Origin: Palauibacter sp022826685
GTDB taxonomy: Bacteria > Gemmatimonadota > Gemmatimonadetes > Palauibacterales > Palauibacteraceae
DNA: 64,000 bases
Assembly (NCBI RefSeq): GCF_965221685.1
Contig: NZ_OZ244907.1
Strand: one strand, 5' to 3'
Every line of letters starts with the position of its first letter. The first letter of the stretch is position 1. The position numbers and the translations under genes were made by a program. Shown piece after piece: positions 1-8,588 of this stretch. Under the pieces are notes generated by a model. It was not told the origin of the DNA. It did no database searches and worked only from the letters and a program-made list of their open reading frames with translations.

Positions 1-2254
1 CCGCGTCGGCGTTGACGACAAACGACACGGCAGCGCGATCGTTGTCCGCGGTCCTGACGAACGGGATCAGTGTGAGCAGCAGAGGGGGCACGGCCTTCAC
101 ATCCACCGCCGTCCTCCCCGTCTCCGGGATCCGCTTCGACACGCCGAGATTCGGATCGAGCGTCCCATCGGGGTCGATCTCGACGACCATCTCCAGTCCG
201 GGCTGGATCACATCGGCGGAAATGACGGCGTGGGGCGAAAGGTCGAGTTCGCCTTCCTGCACTTCCGTGGGTATCTCGGACGAACCCGCCGGGATGTGCT
301 CGACGTGCACCTCCGCGCCCTCCACGAAGAAGGTGGCCCGCACCGGCGGGAGCATCGCCCCGGTCTCCTGTTCGGACGTCACGAACACGCGCAGGAGTGC
401 TTCCCTGCCGGCTACGAGCGGGACGGGGAACTCGCGCGACTGCGCCGCCTGAATCAGGTAGGCCTCGGCGTGGGCCTCACCCCCGCATGTCCGGATCCGG
501 TACTTCGGGAGCGCCGACTCCAGCCACGTGCGGAAGGCGGAGGTCTGCGGCATGCACAACCCCGTGCCGAACGCAACCAGTTCGAAGAGTTCCTCGAGCT
601 GGGTCATGCTCTCGGGCAGGGGACCCGACAGGTCAGGATTGTTTTGAAGCCAAAGGATCTCGAGCGCGCCGGCGTCGCCGAGTCCCGGCGGCAGCGCGCC
701 GGACAGCATATTGCCGTCCACCGCGATGATCTGGAGGCTGTCGAGCTGACCGAGTTCCCCGGGCAGAGACCCGTCGATTTCGTTGTTGGACAACTCCAGA
801 AGCCACAGGCTGTCGATCTGACCAATCGCTGCGGGAATGGGACCCGATACGCGGCTCTCGTAGACCTGGAGTATCCGAAGCTTCTCAAGCGCCCCCAGGC
901 TCGCCGGAAGCGGACCATCGATCTCCGTTTCGGCGATCCTCAATCGCCTGAGTTCGCTCAGGTTCCCGATCTCCTCGGGAATCGAACCGTCGAAGGGAGC
1001 TTCGTACAGGTGGACTACTTCAAGGCTGGCGAGGTTACCGAACTCGGGTGGAATGGGTCCGCTCATCTGGTTCCCGCCCATCCATAGAACCTCGAGCTTC
1101 GTCAGGTTTCCGATCTCCGGCGGGATGCTGCCCGTGAAGTCGTTCCCATCGATGTCCATCCGCCGCAGTTCGGTGAGGAGGCCGATCTCCGCCGGGATCT
1201 CGTCCTCGAGCCGGTTGTAGTCCAGACGGAGTTCCCGCAGAGAGGGGAAGTATTGGATTTCGGAAGGGATCGTACCCGAGAGGTTATTTCGGTTCAGATC
1301 GATCGAAGTGACCCGCCCCGTGGAATCATCGACGGATATGCCGAACCAGTTCTCCAGCGGGGCGTCGGTCCCCCAGTTGGCCGATTCCGTCCAGCTCTCG
1401 CCGCCCATGGCTTCGTACAGCTTCACCAGGTCCGACCGCTCCTCGTTGCAGGCGAGGAACTCGCCCTCGCGCGTCGGAACGGCGTTCAGCCATGCCTGGA
1501 ACCCCTCGTCGCGCACGGTGCACAGCATCGTGCCGCCGTAGTTGAGCGTCTCGATGCCCAACGCGGAGAGGGAGGAGGGGATGGGGCCGGAGAGGTTCTC
1601 ATTGGCGTCGACAACCAACTCGGTGAGGAAGGCCAGGCTGCCGAGGTCCGCCGGAAGCTGCCCGTTCAGGCCGTTTTCTCTCAGGTTCAGCGCCGTCACG
1701 CGGGAATCCGCATTCGCCGTCACGCCGTACCAGCTCCCGACCGGCGCGTCGGTCCCCCAGCCATCGTTGTTCGTCCACTCGAGTCCGCGCGTGCCCACGT
1801 AGAGGTCCATGAGCGTCGCGCGATCCAGGCTGTGCACCGCTACCGGCGCGGAATTCGAGACGGGGCCCGAAGTGGCGGTCAGACTCGCGTTGCCCTCCTT
1901 CAGCCCGGTTACGAGCCCGGTCGCATCCACGGTCGCGGTCGCGGGATCGCTGCTCGCCCACGTCACCACCGCGTCGGAGATCGGCTGCGCCCGATCGTTC
2001 AGGACGCGCGCCCTCACGCGGATCGTATCCCCCGCCACGACGGCAACCGTCTCCGGGTCCAGGGTGATCCTCGCCGGCACGTTCGCCGTTGGGGGCGGTG
2101 GCGGCGGCCCGGGCGGCGGCCCTGCCGTGTCGCCCCCTCCACAGGAGAGGATGGCGAGACCGAGCAAGCCGAGCACCGCGGAGCGCGCGGTGCGTGCACG
2201 GGAGGAGCGAGAAAAATCGGAGCTTCCGGAGGTCGTGCGGATGCGCTTCGCCAT
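1..2254 (-). CDS. LRR / Ig-like / metalloprotease-type lipoprotein, copy 1 (3' end outside window)
   Basis: This is a tandem paralogue of the gene at 2449-5724; 751 codons are inside the window and the frame stays open to base 1. The start at 2254 encodes MAKRIRTTSGSSDFSR, the same N-terminus as copy 2, and is followed by a lipobox, a proline linker and a BIG_2-type Ig domain. Next come two segments of the plant LRR N-terminal type (Leu-Tyr...Trp...Trp-x-Gly-Val) and a run of LRRs with the GxIPxxLGxL consensus. The visible part ends shortly after the post-LRR domain begins. In copy 2 the remaining ~340 residues carry the HELGH site, so whether copy 1 keeps it cannot be seen. Bases 1129-1705 match copy 2 exactly, while 1-1090 are only about 85% similar. 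It is probably exported and anchored to a membrane by lipid. The ligand or substrate is unknown. Confidence 0.8.
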   Translation of the reverse strand, partial: MAKRIRTTSGSSDFSRSSRARTARSAVLGLLGLAILSCGGGDTAGPPPGPPPPPPTANVPARITLDPETVAVVAGDTIRVRARVLNDRAQPISDAVVTWASSDPATATVDATGLVTGLKEGNASLTATSGPVSNSAPVAVHSLDRATLMDLYVGTRGLEWTNNDGWGTDAPVGSWYGVTANADSRVTALNLRENGLNGQLPADLGSLAFLTELVVDANENLSGPIPSSLSALGIETLNYGGTMLCTVRDEGFQAWLNAVPTREGEFLACNEERSDLVKLYEAMGGESWTESANWGTDAPLENWFGISVDDSTGRVTSIDLNRNNLSGTIPSEIQYFPSLRELRLDYNRLEDEIPAEIGLLTELRRMDIDGNDFTGSIPPEIGNLTKLEVLWMGGNQMSGPIPPEFGNLASLEVVHLYEAPFDGSIPEEIGNLSELRRLRIAETEIDGPLPASLGALEKLRILQVYESRVSGPIPAAIGQIDSLWLLELSNNEIDGSLPGELGQLDSLQIIAVDGNMLSGALPPGLGDAGALEILWLQNNPDLSGPLPESMTQLEELFELVAFGTGLCMPQTSAFRTWLESALPKYRIRTCGGEAHAEAYLIQAAQSREFPVPLVAGREALLRVFVTSEQETGAMLPPVRATFFVEGAEVHVEHIPAGSSEIPTEVQEGELDLSPHAVISADVIQPGLEMVVEIDPDGTLDPNLGVSKRIPETGRTAVDVKAVPPLLLTLIPFVRTADNDRAAVSFVVNADA
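1129..1705. repeat. Identical tract shared by the tandem LRR genes, copy A
   Basis: Line-by-line comparison at an offset of 3470 bases shows no mismatch with 4599-5175. Outside the tract the paralogues differ, heavily on the low-coordinate side and lightly on the high-coordinate side. The tract encodes about residues 184-375, which include the first LRR block and the second Trp-x-Gly segment. The pattern fits recent gene conversion. Confidence 0.85.
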
Positions 2255-2310
2255 GAGCTTGCCTTGCGTCTCTGCCTGGACGGCGCCAGCGGTGAAGGAC
2301 CGGTTATTTT

Positions 2311-2447
2311 CTAATCTAGAGACGTGCCGCCCGCATGGCATCTTCCGAGGTGACCCGGACCATCTCCGTGTCTTCGGCACCGTCGCGTACGAACGCGACC
2401 AGTTGCCCGTCCGGAGACGACGCGGGCCTGCGTCGATCCCCCGCGGG
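2311..2447 (-). pseudogene. Relic of an S9 peptidase / TolB-like propeller gene
   Basis: Between the two LRR genes the minus strand reads RPASSPDGQLVAFVRDGAED, a typical propeller repeat of S9 peptidases and TolB (SPDG...IAFVR), and then meets a stop at 2316-2318. The last ~30 bases (2311-2342) closely match the 3' end of the intact S9 gene at 5838-5870, including the sequence around the TAG; in the corresponding frame they read CHAGGTSLD against CQAGGTSLD. I infer that the LRR gene was duplicated together with the tail of its upstream S9 neighbour, and that most of that S9 copy was then lost. No start codon or ribosome site is visible. Confidence 0.5.
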
Positions 2448-2448
2448 G

Positions 2449-5400
2449 TCAGCGCCGCCAGGCGGACGCGCCGGGGAGCCCGCTGCTCACCATCACTTCG
2501 AGCCCCGGCTCGGGGGCCCGGGCGTCCGCCGTGCTCCGGGCCAACGGACCGGTGGGCAGGTCGCGGAAGATGGCGCGGACCTGACCCGTGCCAGGATCCC
2601 GCAGGATCGCCATCGGCGGCGCCGTTCCCTCCGCGATCTCCACGCTGCCACCGGGCCCGGAGAGGGAAAGGGTCGCCAACTCCGTCTCCCACGATGGATC
2701 CACGGGAAGCGCAAACGTGAATCCCGAACCCCCGTCCCCGTCCCAGACATCGGCCATCCCGAAGCGCAGCGAAAACAACTCGCTTCCATCGGCGCGCCGT
2801 CCGGTCATGGTGTATGGCCCGGGAGCGAGAGGGAGGAGCGGTTGCGCGTCTACCACGAAGGCCGGGTCGAGGCGGAGAGCACCGTCCGCGTCGACCCCGC
2901 CGGACACGAGCAGCGTCCGGGTGGCGGCGGGGGCCTCCCAGACCTCGAGTGTATCCTGGAGCCGCCAGCGGAGCGCATTCGAGAAATAGTAGTCGCTGAC
3001 CCAGGCGGGCTCGCAGTAGGTCATGAAATCAAAGACGGTAGACGACGGGTCGACCAGCGATCCGCCATCGCGCGGGTCCCAGCCCCACGCACCGATCCGC
3101 CCGCCTTCGTGCGGGTAGCTCACGTCCGGGTTGCCTTCGTTCCCGGTGCATGTCGCGTGCCGCAGGCTCATGTTGTGTCCGAGTTCGTGCGCGAAGGTCT
3201 CCGCGTTGATCTGCGAGACGGCGGTCTTCCCGAGGTATTTGCGGCCGTCGGGCGCGGCTGCCGGGCGCCAGGCAATGCCGTTGGTGTTGCCCGCCATGTC
3301 CGGGATGATGCCGTGCCAGTGTCCGATGCCCTGCTCCATGACCCGGATGCGTCCGACATCGTCCAGGAGGTCTCTGCCGCCGTTCGAATCGACCGTTACG
3401 CTCTCGTGTCGCGTGACCTCGATGTCGTTCACCGGCAAGTAGGTGCGTGTCTGAAAGAAGAACTCATCTTCCGCGTCGAGGGTGCTGACGAAGGTCGCGG
3501 CGCCGCGATCGTTGTCCCCGGACCAGACGAAGGGGATCAGGGTCAGGAGGAGGGGAGGGACGGCCCGTGCGTCCACCGCCATGCGTCCGCTCTCCGGGAC
3601 GCGCTTCGATACACCCAGATTCGGATCGAGCGTGCCTTCGGGGTCGATCTCGACGACCATCTCGAGCCCGGGCTGGATCACCTCGGCGGGGATCACGGCG
3701 TGGGGCGAAAGGTCGAGTTCGCCCACCTCCACTTCGGTCGGAATCACGGACGAGCCGGCCGGGATGTTCTCCACGTGTACCTCCGCCCCGTCCACGAAGA
3801 ACGTGGCCCGCACCGGTGGGATCATCGCCCCGGTCTCCTGTTCCGACACGACGAAGACGCGCAGGAGTGCCTCCACTCCGGCAACCAGCGGGACGGGATA
3901 GTCCCGTGACTGCACCGCCTGCGTCAGGTATGCCTCGGCGTGCGCCTCCCCCCCGCACAGCCGGATTCGGTACTTGACGTACACCGATTCCAGCCAGGTG
4001 CGGAAGGCGGTGGTCTGCGGCATGCAGAGCCCGGTATCGTCCGCGCGCAGGTCGAAGAACTCCTCGAGTTGCGTCATGCTCTCGGGCAGCGGGCCCGAGA
4101 GGTCGCGGTTGCCCTGAACCCATATGCGGTAGAGTTGGCCGGCGTCACCGAGGTCCGGCGGCAGCGGGCCGGACAACCGGTTGTTCGCCGCCAGGATGAA
4201 CACCAGGCTGTCGGCCTGGCCGAGGTCCGCCGGGAGCGGGCCCTCGATCCTGTTGTCGGAGACAAAGAGGGTCCGCAGGCTGTCGAGTTGGCCGAGCCAT
4301 GATGGGAGAGGATCCGACAACTCGTTGTCCCAGAGACGGATCGCGCGGAGCCCACCGAGTGCCGCGAGGCTCTCGGGCAGTCCGCCTTCGATGTTGGTCT
4401 CCGTGATGCGGAGGATTTCCAGTCTCGTCAGTTTTCCGAACTCCTCCGGAATCGAACCGTCGAACGCCGCCTCGTAGAGGTTGATTTCCCTGAGGCTGGC
4501 GAGATTGCCCAGTTCGGGCGGAATGGGTCCGGACATCCGGTTCCCGCCCATCCACAGGGTCTGGAGCTTCGTCAGGTTTCCGATCTCCGGCGGGATGCCG
4601 CCCGTGAAGTCGTTCCCATCGATGTCCATCCGCCGCAGTTCGGTGAGGAGGCCGATCTCCGCCGGGATCTCGTCCTCGAGCCGGTTGTAGTCCAGACGGA
4701 GTTCCCGCAGAGAGGGGAAGTATTGGATTTCGGAAGGGATCGTACCCGAGAGGTTATTTCGGTTCAGATCGATCGAAGTGACCCGCCCCGTGGAATCATC
4801 GACGGATATGCCGAACCAGTTCTCCAGCGGGGCGTCGGTCCCCCAGTTGGCCGATTCCGTCCAGCTCTCGCCGCCCATGGCTTCGTACAGCTTCACCAGG
4901 TCCGACCGCTCCTCGTTGCAGGCGAGGAACTCGCCCTCGCGCGTCGGAACGGCGTTCAGCCATGCCTGGAACCCCTCGTCGCGCACGGTGCACAGCATCG
5001 TGCCGCCGTAGTTGAGCGTCTCGATGCCCAACGCGGAGAGGGAGGAGGGGATGGGGCCGGAGAGGTTCTCATTGGCGTCGACAACCAACTCGGTGAGGAA
5101 GGCCAGGCTGCCGAGGTCCGCCGGAAGCTGCCCGTTCAGGCCGTTTTCTCTCAGGTTCAGCGCCGTCACGCGGGAGTTCGCGTTCGCCGTCACGCCGTAC
5201 CAGCTCCCGACCGGCGCGTCGGTCCCCCAGCCGTCGTTGTTCGTCCACTCGAGCCCGCGCGTGCCCACGTAGAGGTCCATGAGCGTCGCGCGATCCAGGC
5301 TGTGCACCGCTACCGGCGCGGAATTCGAGACGGGGCCCGAAGTGGCGGTCAGACTCGCGTTCCCCTCCTTCAGCCCGGTTACGAGCCCGGTCGCATCCAC

Positions 5401-5724
5401 GGTCGCGGTCGCGGGATCGCTGCTCGCCCACGTCACCACCGCGTCGGAGATCGGCTGCGCCCGATCGTTCAGGACGCGCGCCCTCACGCGGATCGTATCT
5501 CCCGCTACGACGGCAACCGCCTCCGGGTCCAGGGTGATGCTCGCCGGCACGGTCGCCGTTGGGGGCGGTGGCGGCGGCCCGGGCGATGGCGACGCCGTGT
5601 CATCCCCTCCGCAGGAGAGGATGGCCAGACCGGCAAAGCCGAGCGCCGCGGAACGCGTGGCGCGTGCACGGGCAGAGCGAGAGAAATCGGAGCTGCCGGA
5701 GGTCGTGCGGATGCGCTTCGCCAT
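2449..5724 (-). CDS. LRR / Ig-like / metalloprotease-type lipoprotein, copy 2
   Basis: The protein has 1091 residues. The ATG at 5724 is preferred because the lipoprotein signal begins there (lipobox LAILSC, Cys38) and copy 1 has the same N-terminus. Domains in order: Pro-rich linker (45-58); BIG_2-type Ig domain (about 59-140); LRR N-cap-like segments at 145-180 and 275-307; plant-type LRRs with GxIPxxLGxL repeats (about 185-235 and 315-560); a domain beginning AYLTQAVQ (598); and a metalloprotease-like domain with HELGHNMSLRH, i.e. His846, Glu847, His850 and His856. A downstream YCEPAWVSDYY segment resembles metzincin and M66-type enzymes. The C-terminal half is homologous to the protein at 19637-21451. 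Likely a surface or periplasmic zinc protease whose LRRs bind a target; the substrate is unknown. The gene lies 113 bases downstream of an S9 peptidase and may be cotranscribed with it. Confidence 0.85.
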   Translation of the reverse strand: MAKRIRTTSGSSDFSRSARARATRSAALGFAGLAILSCGGDDTASPSPGPPPPPPTATVPASITLDPEAVAVVAGDTIRVRARVLNDRAQPISDAVVTWASSDPATATVDATGLVTGLKEGNASLTATSGPVSNSAPVAVHSLDRATLMDLYVGTRGLEWTNNDGWGTDAPVGSWYGVTANANSRVTALNLRENGLNGQLPADLGSLAFLTELVVDANENLSGPIPSSLSALGIETLNYGGTMLCTVRDEGFQAWLNAVPTREGEFLACNEERSDLVKLYEAMGGESWTESANWGTDAPLENWFGISVDDSTGRVTSIDLNRNNLSGTIPSEIQYFPSLRELRLDYNRLEDEIPAEIGLLTELRRMDIDGNDFTGGIPPEIGNLTKLQTLWMGGNRMSGPIPPELGNLASLREINLYEAAFDGSIPEEFGKLTRLEILRITETNIEGGLPESLAALGGLRAIRLWDNELSDPLPSWLGQLDSLRTLFVSDNRIEGPLPADLGQADSLVFILAANNRLSGPLPPDLGDAGQLYRIWVQGNRDLSGPLPESMTQLEEFFDLRADDTGLCMPQTTAFRTWLESVYVKYRIRLCGGEAHAEAYLTQAVQSRDYPVPLVAGVEALLRVFVVSEQETGAMIPPVRATFFVDGAEVHVENIPAGSSVIPTEVEVGELDLSPHAVIPAEVIQPGLEMVVEIDPEGTLDPNLGVSKRVPESGRMAVDARAVPPLLLTLIPFVWSGDNDRGAATFVSTLDAEDEFFFQTRTYLPVNDIEVTRHESVTVDSNGGRDLLDDVGRIRVMEQGIGHWHGIIPDMAGNTNGIAWRPAAAPDGRKYLGKTAVSQINAETFAHELGHNMSLRHATCTGNEGNPDVSYPHEGGRIGAWGWDPRDGGSLVDPSSTVFDFMTYCEPAWVSDYYFSNALRWRLQDTLEVWEAPAATRTLLVSGGVDADGALRLDPAFVVDAQPLLPLAPGPYTMTGRRADGSELFSLRFGMADVWDGDGGSGFTFALPVDPSWETELATLSLSGPGGSVEIAEGTAPPMAILRDPGTGQVRAIFRDLPTGPLARSTADARAPEPGLEVMVSSGLPGASAWRR
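4599..5175. repeat. Identical tract shared by the tandem LRR genes, copy B
   Basis: This is the partner of 1129-1705, with zero differences over 577 bases by direct reading. The mismatch at 1128/4598 bounds it on one side and the cluster of mismatches at 1706-1712/5176-5182 on the other. Confidence 0.85.
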
Positions 5725-5837
5725 GGGTCGCCTTGTGTCTCTCCTGGGGACGGTGCCGGCGGTGAAGGACCGCCGAGTCGCTACCGGGAAACGCCCCCGG
5801 GTGTGCCTGCAAACAGGGCCGCTTATTTTCCAATCAT

Positions 5838-7835
5838 CTAATCTAGAGACGTGCCACCTGCTTGGCATCCTCCAAGGTGCTCATCAAAGAAGGTGCTGAG
5901 CCGGCTGTACATGTCGATCGAATTGGAGGGGTCCCGGAAACCGTGCCCCTCGGGGTAGGTCTTCGATTCGAACTCCTTACCGAGCGCATCGAGTCTCTCG
6001 ACCGCGAGTTCGAAGTTCTCGAACGGCGCCCTTACGTCGAATTCTCCGTGCATGATGAGGACGGGGGCGGTGATGCGGTCCATCCGGTCGAGCGTCTCGC
6101 TCTTCGCGTAGATCTCGGGCCGCTCCTCCGGCGTCCCGCCGTGCCCCGTGATCGTGAAGATCTTCCCCAGGCGGTCCGCGTAGGGGAGGGTCAGCGACTC
6201 GGAGTAGATGCCGCGCATGGGGACGGCCGCGTCGAATTTGTCGGGCGTGCGCGTGATCGCGGACATGGACTGCATGCCTCCGTAGCTCCCGCCGTAGATG
6301 CCCACGCGCCCGTTGACGTACGGCTGGCCGCGCAGCCAGTCCGCCGCGGCGCCCGGGTCCTTCGACTGGTCGTTCAGCCAGTCCTCGACCGACAGGTCCT
6401 GGAACTCGCGCCCGAAGCCGGACCCCCCGCGATAGTTGATGGCGAGCACGACGAATCCCTCGTTCGCGAGGTACTGCTCCACGAGGTTCGTCCCCTGCGT
6501 GTAGGAGTTCGTCCCTCCCCCGTGCACCTGGACGAGCGCCGGGCAGGCGGGCGGGTCGGAGCCGGCCGCGAGCGCGGACCGGATCGCCGGCGGCAGGTAG
6601 AGGAACCCCTGGATGTACAGGCCGTCGAAGGAGCGGAAGGAGATCTCCGCGGGCCGCTGTACGCCTTCGAAGTGCGGCGAAAAGTCCGTCAGGCGGGCCG
6701 GCGGTCCGCCGCCGAGGTCGAGGAGCCAGGCTTCCCTGCCCTCCGTGGCCGCATCCCGCGTGAACACCGCGCGGCCGCCGTCCTTCGTCGCGTGCAGGGA
6801 CGACCACGACCCGCCGACGTTCGTAACCCGCGTGGCGACGCCGCCCGAGGCGGGGACGGACCACAGGTCGAAGGCGCCGCGCTGCTGGTACGGGAAGTAG
6901 ATGCGCTCGCCGTCGCCCGACCAGAAGGGGTCGAAGCGCATGATCGCGTCGGTCGCGTAGACCTGCATGTCGAGCGGCGCTTCACGGAGGGCGCGGGGCG
7001 CGGTCCCGGCGAGATCGAGGTCGATTCGGTAGAGGTACGCGAGATCCTCGTACCAGTACTCGTCCTTCGACGTCCCCATCAGGACGAGGCTCGATCCGTC
7101 CGGCGACCAGACGGGGCTCGAGGAGGCCATGAGCGAAGAGGAGACCTGGTGCGCCTCGCCGGTCGACGCATCGACGAGCCACACGTCGTCGTGCCACCAG
7201 TCGGCCCGGTTGGAGATGTACGCGATCCACCGGCCGTCCGGCGACCACATGGGGCTGAAGCGGCTGTCGTCGGCCTCCGCCGCGCCGGCCGTCAGTTGCC
7301 GTGGCGGCGCCGCCCCGCCCGCGTCGACGAGCCAGATGTCCTGGGAGCCGGACGCCGTGGAGTAGTAGGCGAGCGTCGTTCCGTCCGGCGACCACGAGGG
7401 AGCCCGAAGGCCGCTCTCGCCTTCCACCACGACCACCCGGTCCGATGTTCCCGCCTCGGCGACGAAGAGACTTCCTCCGGCGATGAAAGCCAACCGCTCC
7501 CCCTCCGGGGACCACGTCTGCGCCCCGCCGGCGAGCCGGAAGGTCGCGGCCTCTCCCCCGGCGACCGCCGCCTCCGTCGTCGTCGAAGTCGGGACAAGGT
7601 GGATCCCGCGCCCCCCCGCGCCTTCGACAGGTCCGGCCACGGCGAGCATGGATCCGTCGGGCGAGAGCACGGCGCGTCCGGCGCCCCCCGCGGCGGTGAA
7701 GATGTTCTCCAGCGTGAGCGGGATCCGGCCCTCGTCAACGACTCCGCCGCCGGGAGACGAGCAGCCGACGGCGAGGAGCCCGATGAGGGCTTGCAACGCG
7801 TGGCGCTTGCCGGCGGATCGCGGGGATCGAGACAC
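5838..7835 (-). CDS. S9 family (prolyl oligopeptidase / DPP-like) peptidase lipoprotein
   Basis: The protein has 665 residues. GTG at 7835 is chosen because AGGAGG lies four bases upstream and the lipobox GLLAVGC (Cys25) follows. Residues ~35-380 form a propeller with repeated SPDG(S/T/R) motifs (WSPDGRWIAYISN, WSPDGTTLAYYST). The C-terminal alpha/beta hydrolase has GGSYGG with nucleophile Ser517, an acid in HGEFDVRAP and a His in EGHGFRDP. The family cleaves short peptides, often after Pro or Ala. A close paralogue is at 15153-17087; the hydrolase core is nearly the same (INYRGGSGFGREFQDLSVED). The gene lies upstream of the LRR metalloprotease gene on the same strand and diverges from the gene at 7942. 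A lipid-anchored periplasmic or outer-membrane location is inferred. Confidence 0.9.
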   Translation of the reverse strand: MSRSPRSAGKRHALQALIGLLAVGCSSPGGGVVDEGRIPLTLENIFTAAGGAGRAVLSPDGSMLAVAGPVEGAGGRGIHLVPTSTTTEAAVAGGEAATFRLAGGAQTWSPEGERLAFIAGGSLFVAEAGTSDRVVVVEGESGLRAPSWSPDGTTLAYYSTASGSQDIWLVDAGGAAPPRQLTAGAAEADDSRFSPMWSPDGRWIAYISNRADWWHDDVWLVDASTGEAHQVSSSLMASSSPVWSPDGSSLVLMGTSKDEYWYEDLAYLYRIDLDLAGTAPRALREAPLDMQVYATDAIMRFDPFWSGDGERIYFPYQQRGAFDLWSVPASGGVATRVTNVGGSWSSLHATKDGGRAVFTRDAATEGREAWLLDLGGGPPARLTDFSPHFEGVQRPAEISFRSFDGLYIQGFLYLPPAIRSALAAGSDPPACPALVQVHGGGTNSYTQGTNLVEQYLANEGFVVLAINYRGGSGFGREFQDLSVEDWLNDQSKDPGAAADWLRGQPYVNGRVGIYGGSYGGMQSMSAITRTPDKFDAAVPMRGIYSESLTLPYADRLGKIFTITGHGGTPEERPEIYAKSETLDRMDRITAPVLIMHGEFDVRAPFENFELAVERLDALGKEFESKTYPEGHGFRDPSNSIDMYSRLSTFFDEHLGGCQAGGTSLD

Positions 7836-7864
7836 GGCTCCTCCTGAGGGACGGTTTCGCTTGA

Positions 7865-7894
7865 GTATTGCCCCGGACGATGGTCCGACAATAC
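7865..7894. promoter_or_regulatory. 30-base dyad in a divergent intergenic region
   Basis: GTATTG...CAATAC flank an inner CCGGAC/GTCCG pair, an interrupted palindrome centred near 7880. It lies midway between the divergent S9 gene (start 7835) and membrane-protein gene (start 7942). This position suits an operator for a dimeric regulator, but no cognate regulator is adjacent. Confidence 0.4.
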
Positions 7895-7941
7895 CGATCA
7901 GAGAGGGAAAAAACCATTCCGCGACCGGAGGTTGAGGCGCC

Positions 7942-8559
7942 TTGACCGAACCTGCCGTCACGCTGACCGACTACGGGATCACCCTGCTCTGCGCCGTGCT
8001 CGTGTGGCTCGCGCGCTCACGCGTGAGGGCCGATCTGCGCCCGTGGGCGATGGGACTTTTCGCCGGCTCCGGCGCCGCGGCCCTCTTCGGCGGTACGGTG
8101 CACGGCTTCTTCGGGGACGCCGCGACCCTCGGATACCGCGTCCTCTGGCCCGCTACGATCCTCACGGTGGGAGCCACGGGACTCGCCGCCTGGGGCCTGG
8201 GCGCACGGGTCGATGGCCGGCCCGGGGGTGCGCGGTGGATCACCAGGATCGCGGGGCTCGCCTACGTCGCCTACGTCGCCATCGTGCTGGCGGGGTGGCA
8301 GGCGTTCGTTGTCGCGGTGGCGTTCTATCTGCCGGCCGTCATCTATCTCACGGTGCGCTTCGCGCAGGCCTACCGTCGCCGCCCCACCGCAAGCCGGCGG
8401 CGGGCGCTGGTCGGCCTCGGGCTCACCTTCGCGGCGGCGGCCATCCAGCTGCTGCAGATCCCGATCCACCCGATCTGGTTCGACCACAACGCGCTGTACC
8501 ACGTCGTGCAGGCGGCGGCGTTCATCCTGCTCTATCAGGGCATCAGCGGCGAAGAGTAA
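7942..8559 (+). CDS. Polytopic membrane protein of unknown function
   Basis: The protein has 205 residues and starts at TTG 7942, with GGAGG ten bases upstream; no better start is in frame. About six or seven hydrophobic helices span it (for example GITLLCAVLVWLA, AGSGAAALFGGTVHGFF, ILTVGATGLAAWGLGA and IQLLQIPIHPIWF). Conserved-looking His residues sit near helix ends (GGTVHGFFGD, HPIWFDHNALYHVVQ), possibly binding a metal or cofactor. I do not recognise the family with certainty. It precedes an S9 peptidase gene by 29 bases and is probably cotranscribed with it. Confidence 0.7.
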   Translation: MTEPAVTLTDYGITLLCAVLVWLARSRVRADLRPWAMGLFAGSGAAALFGGTVHGFFGDAATLGYRVLWPATILTVGATGLAAWGLGARVDGRPGGARWITRIAGLAYVAYVAIVLAGWQAFVVAVAFYLPAVIYLTVRFAQAYRRRPTASRRRALVGLGLTFAAAAIQLLQIPIHPIWFDHNALYHVVQAAAFILLYQGISGEE

Positions 8560-8588
8560 CGATGCTTATCCAACGTCAGGGGTGTGCC

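Noticed and set aside
230..5841. Long plus-strand open frames opposite the LRR genes, e.g. 1253-2314 and 4723-5841
   Set aside because: They are antisense to strongly supported coding sequence, rich in Arg and Pro, match no family, and recur only because the two LRR genes are paralogous.
7932..8588. In-frame upstream extension of the S9 gene to 7932
   Set aside because: It reads the membrane-protein gene (7942-8559) in another frame; a signal peptide and ribosome site support ATG 8589.
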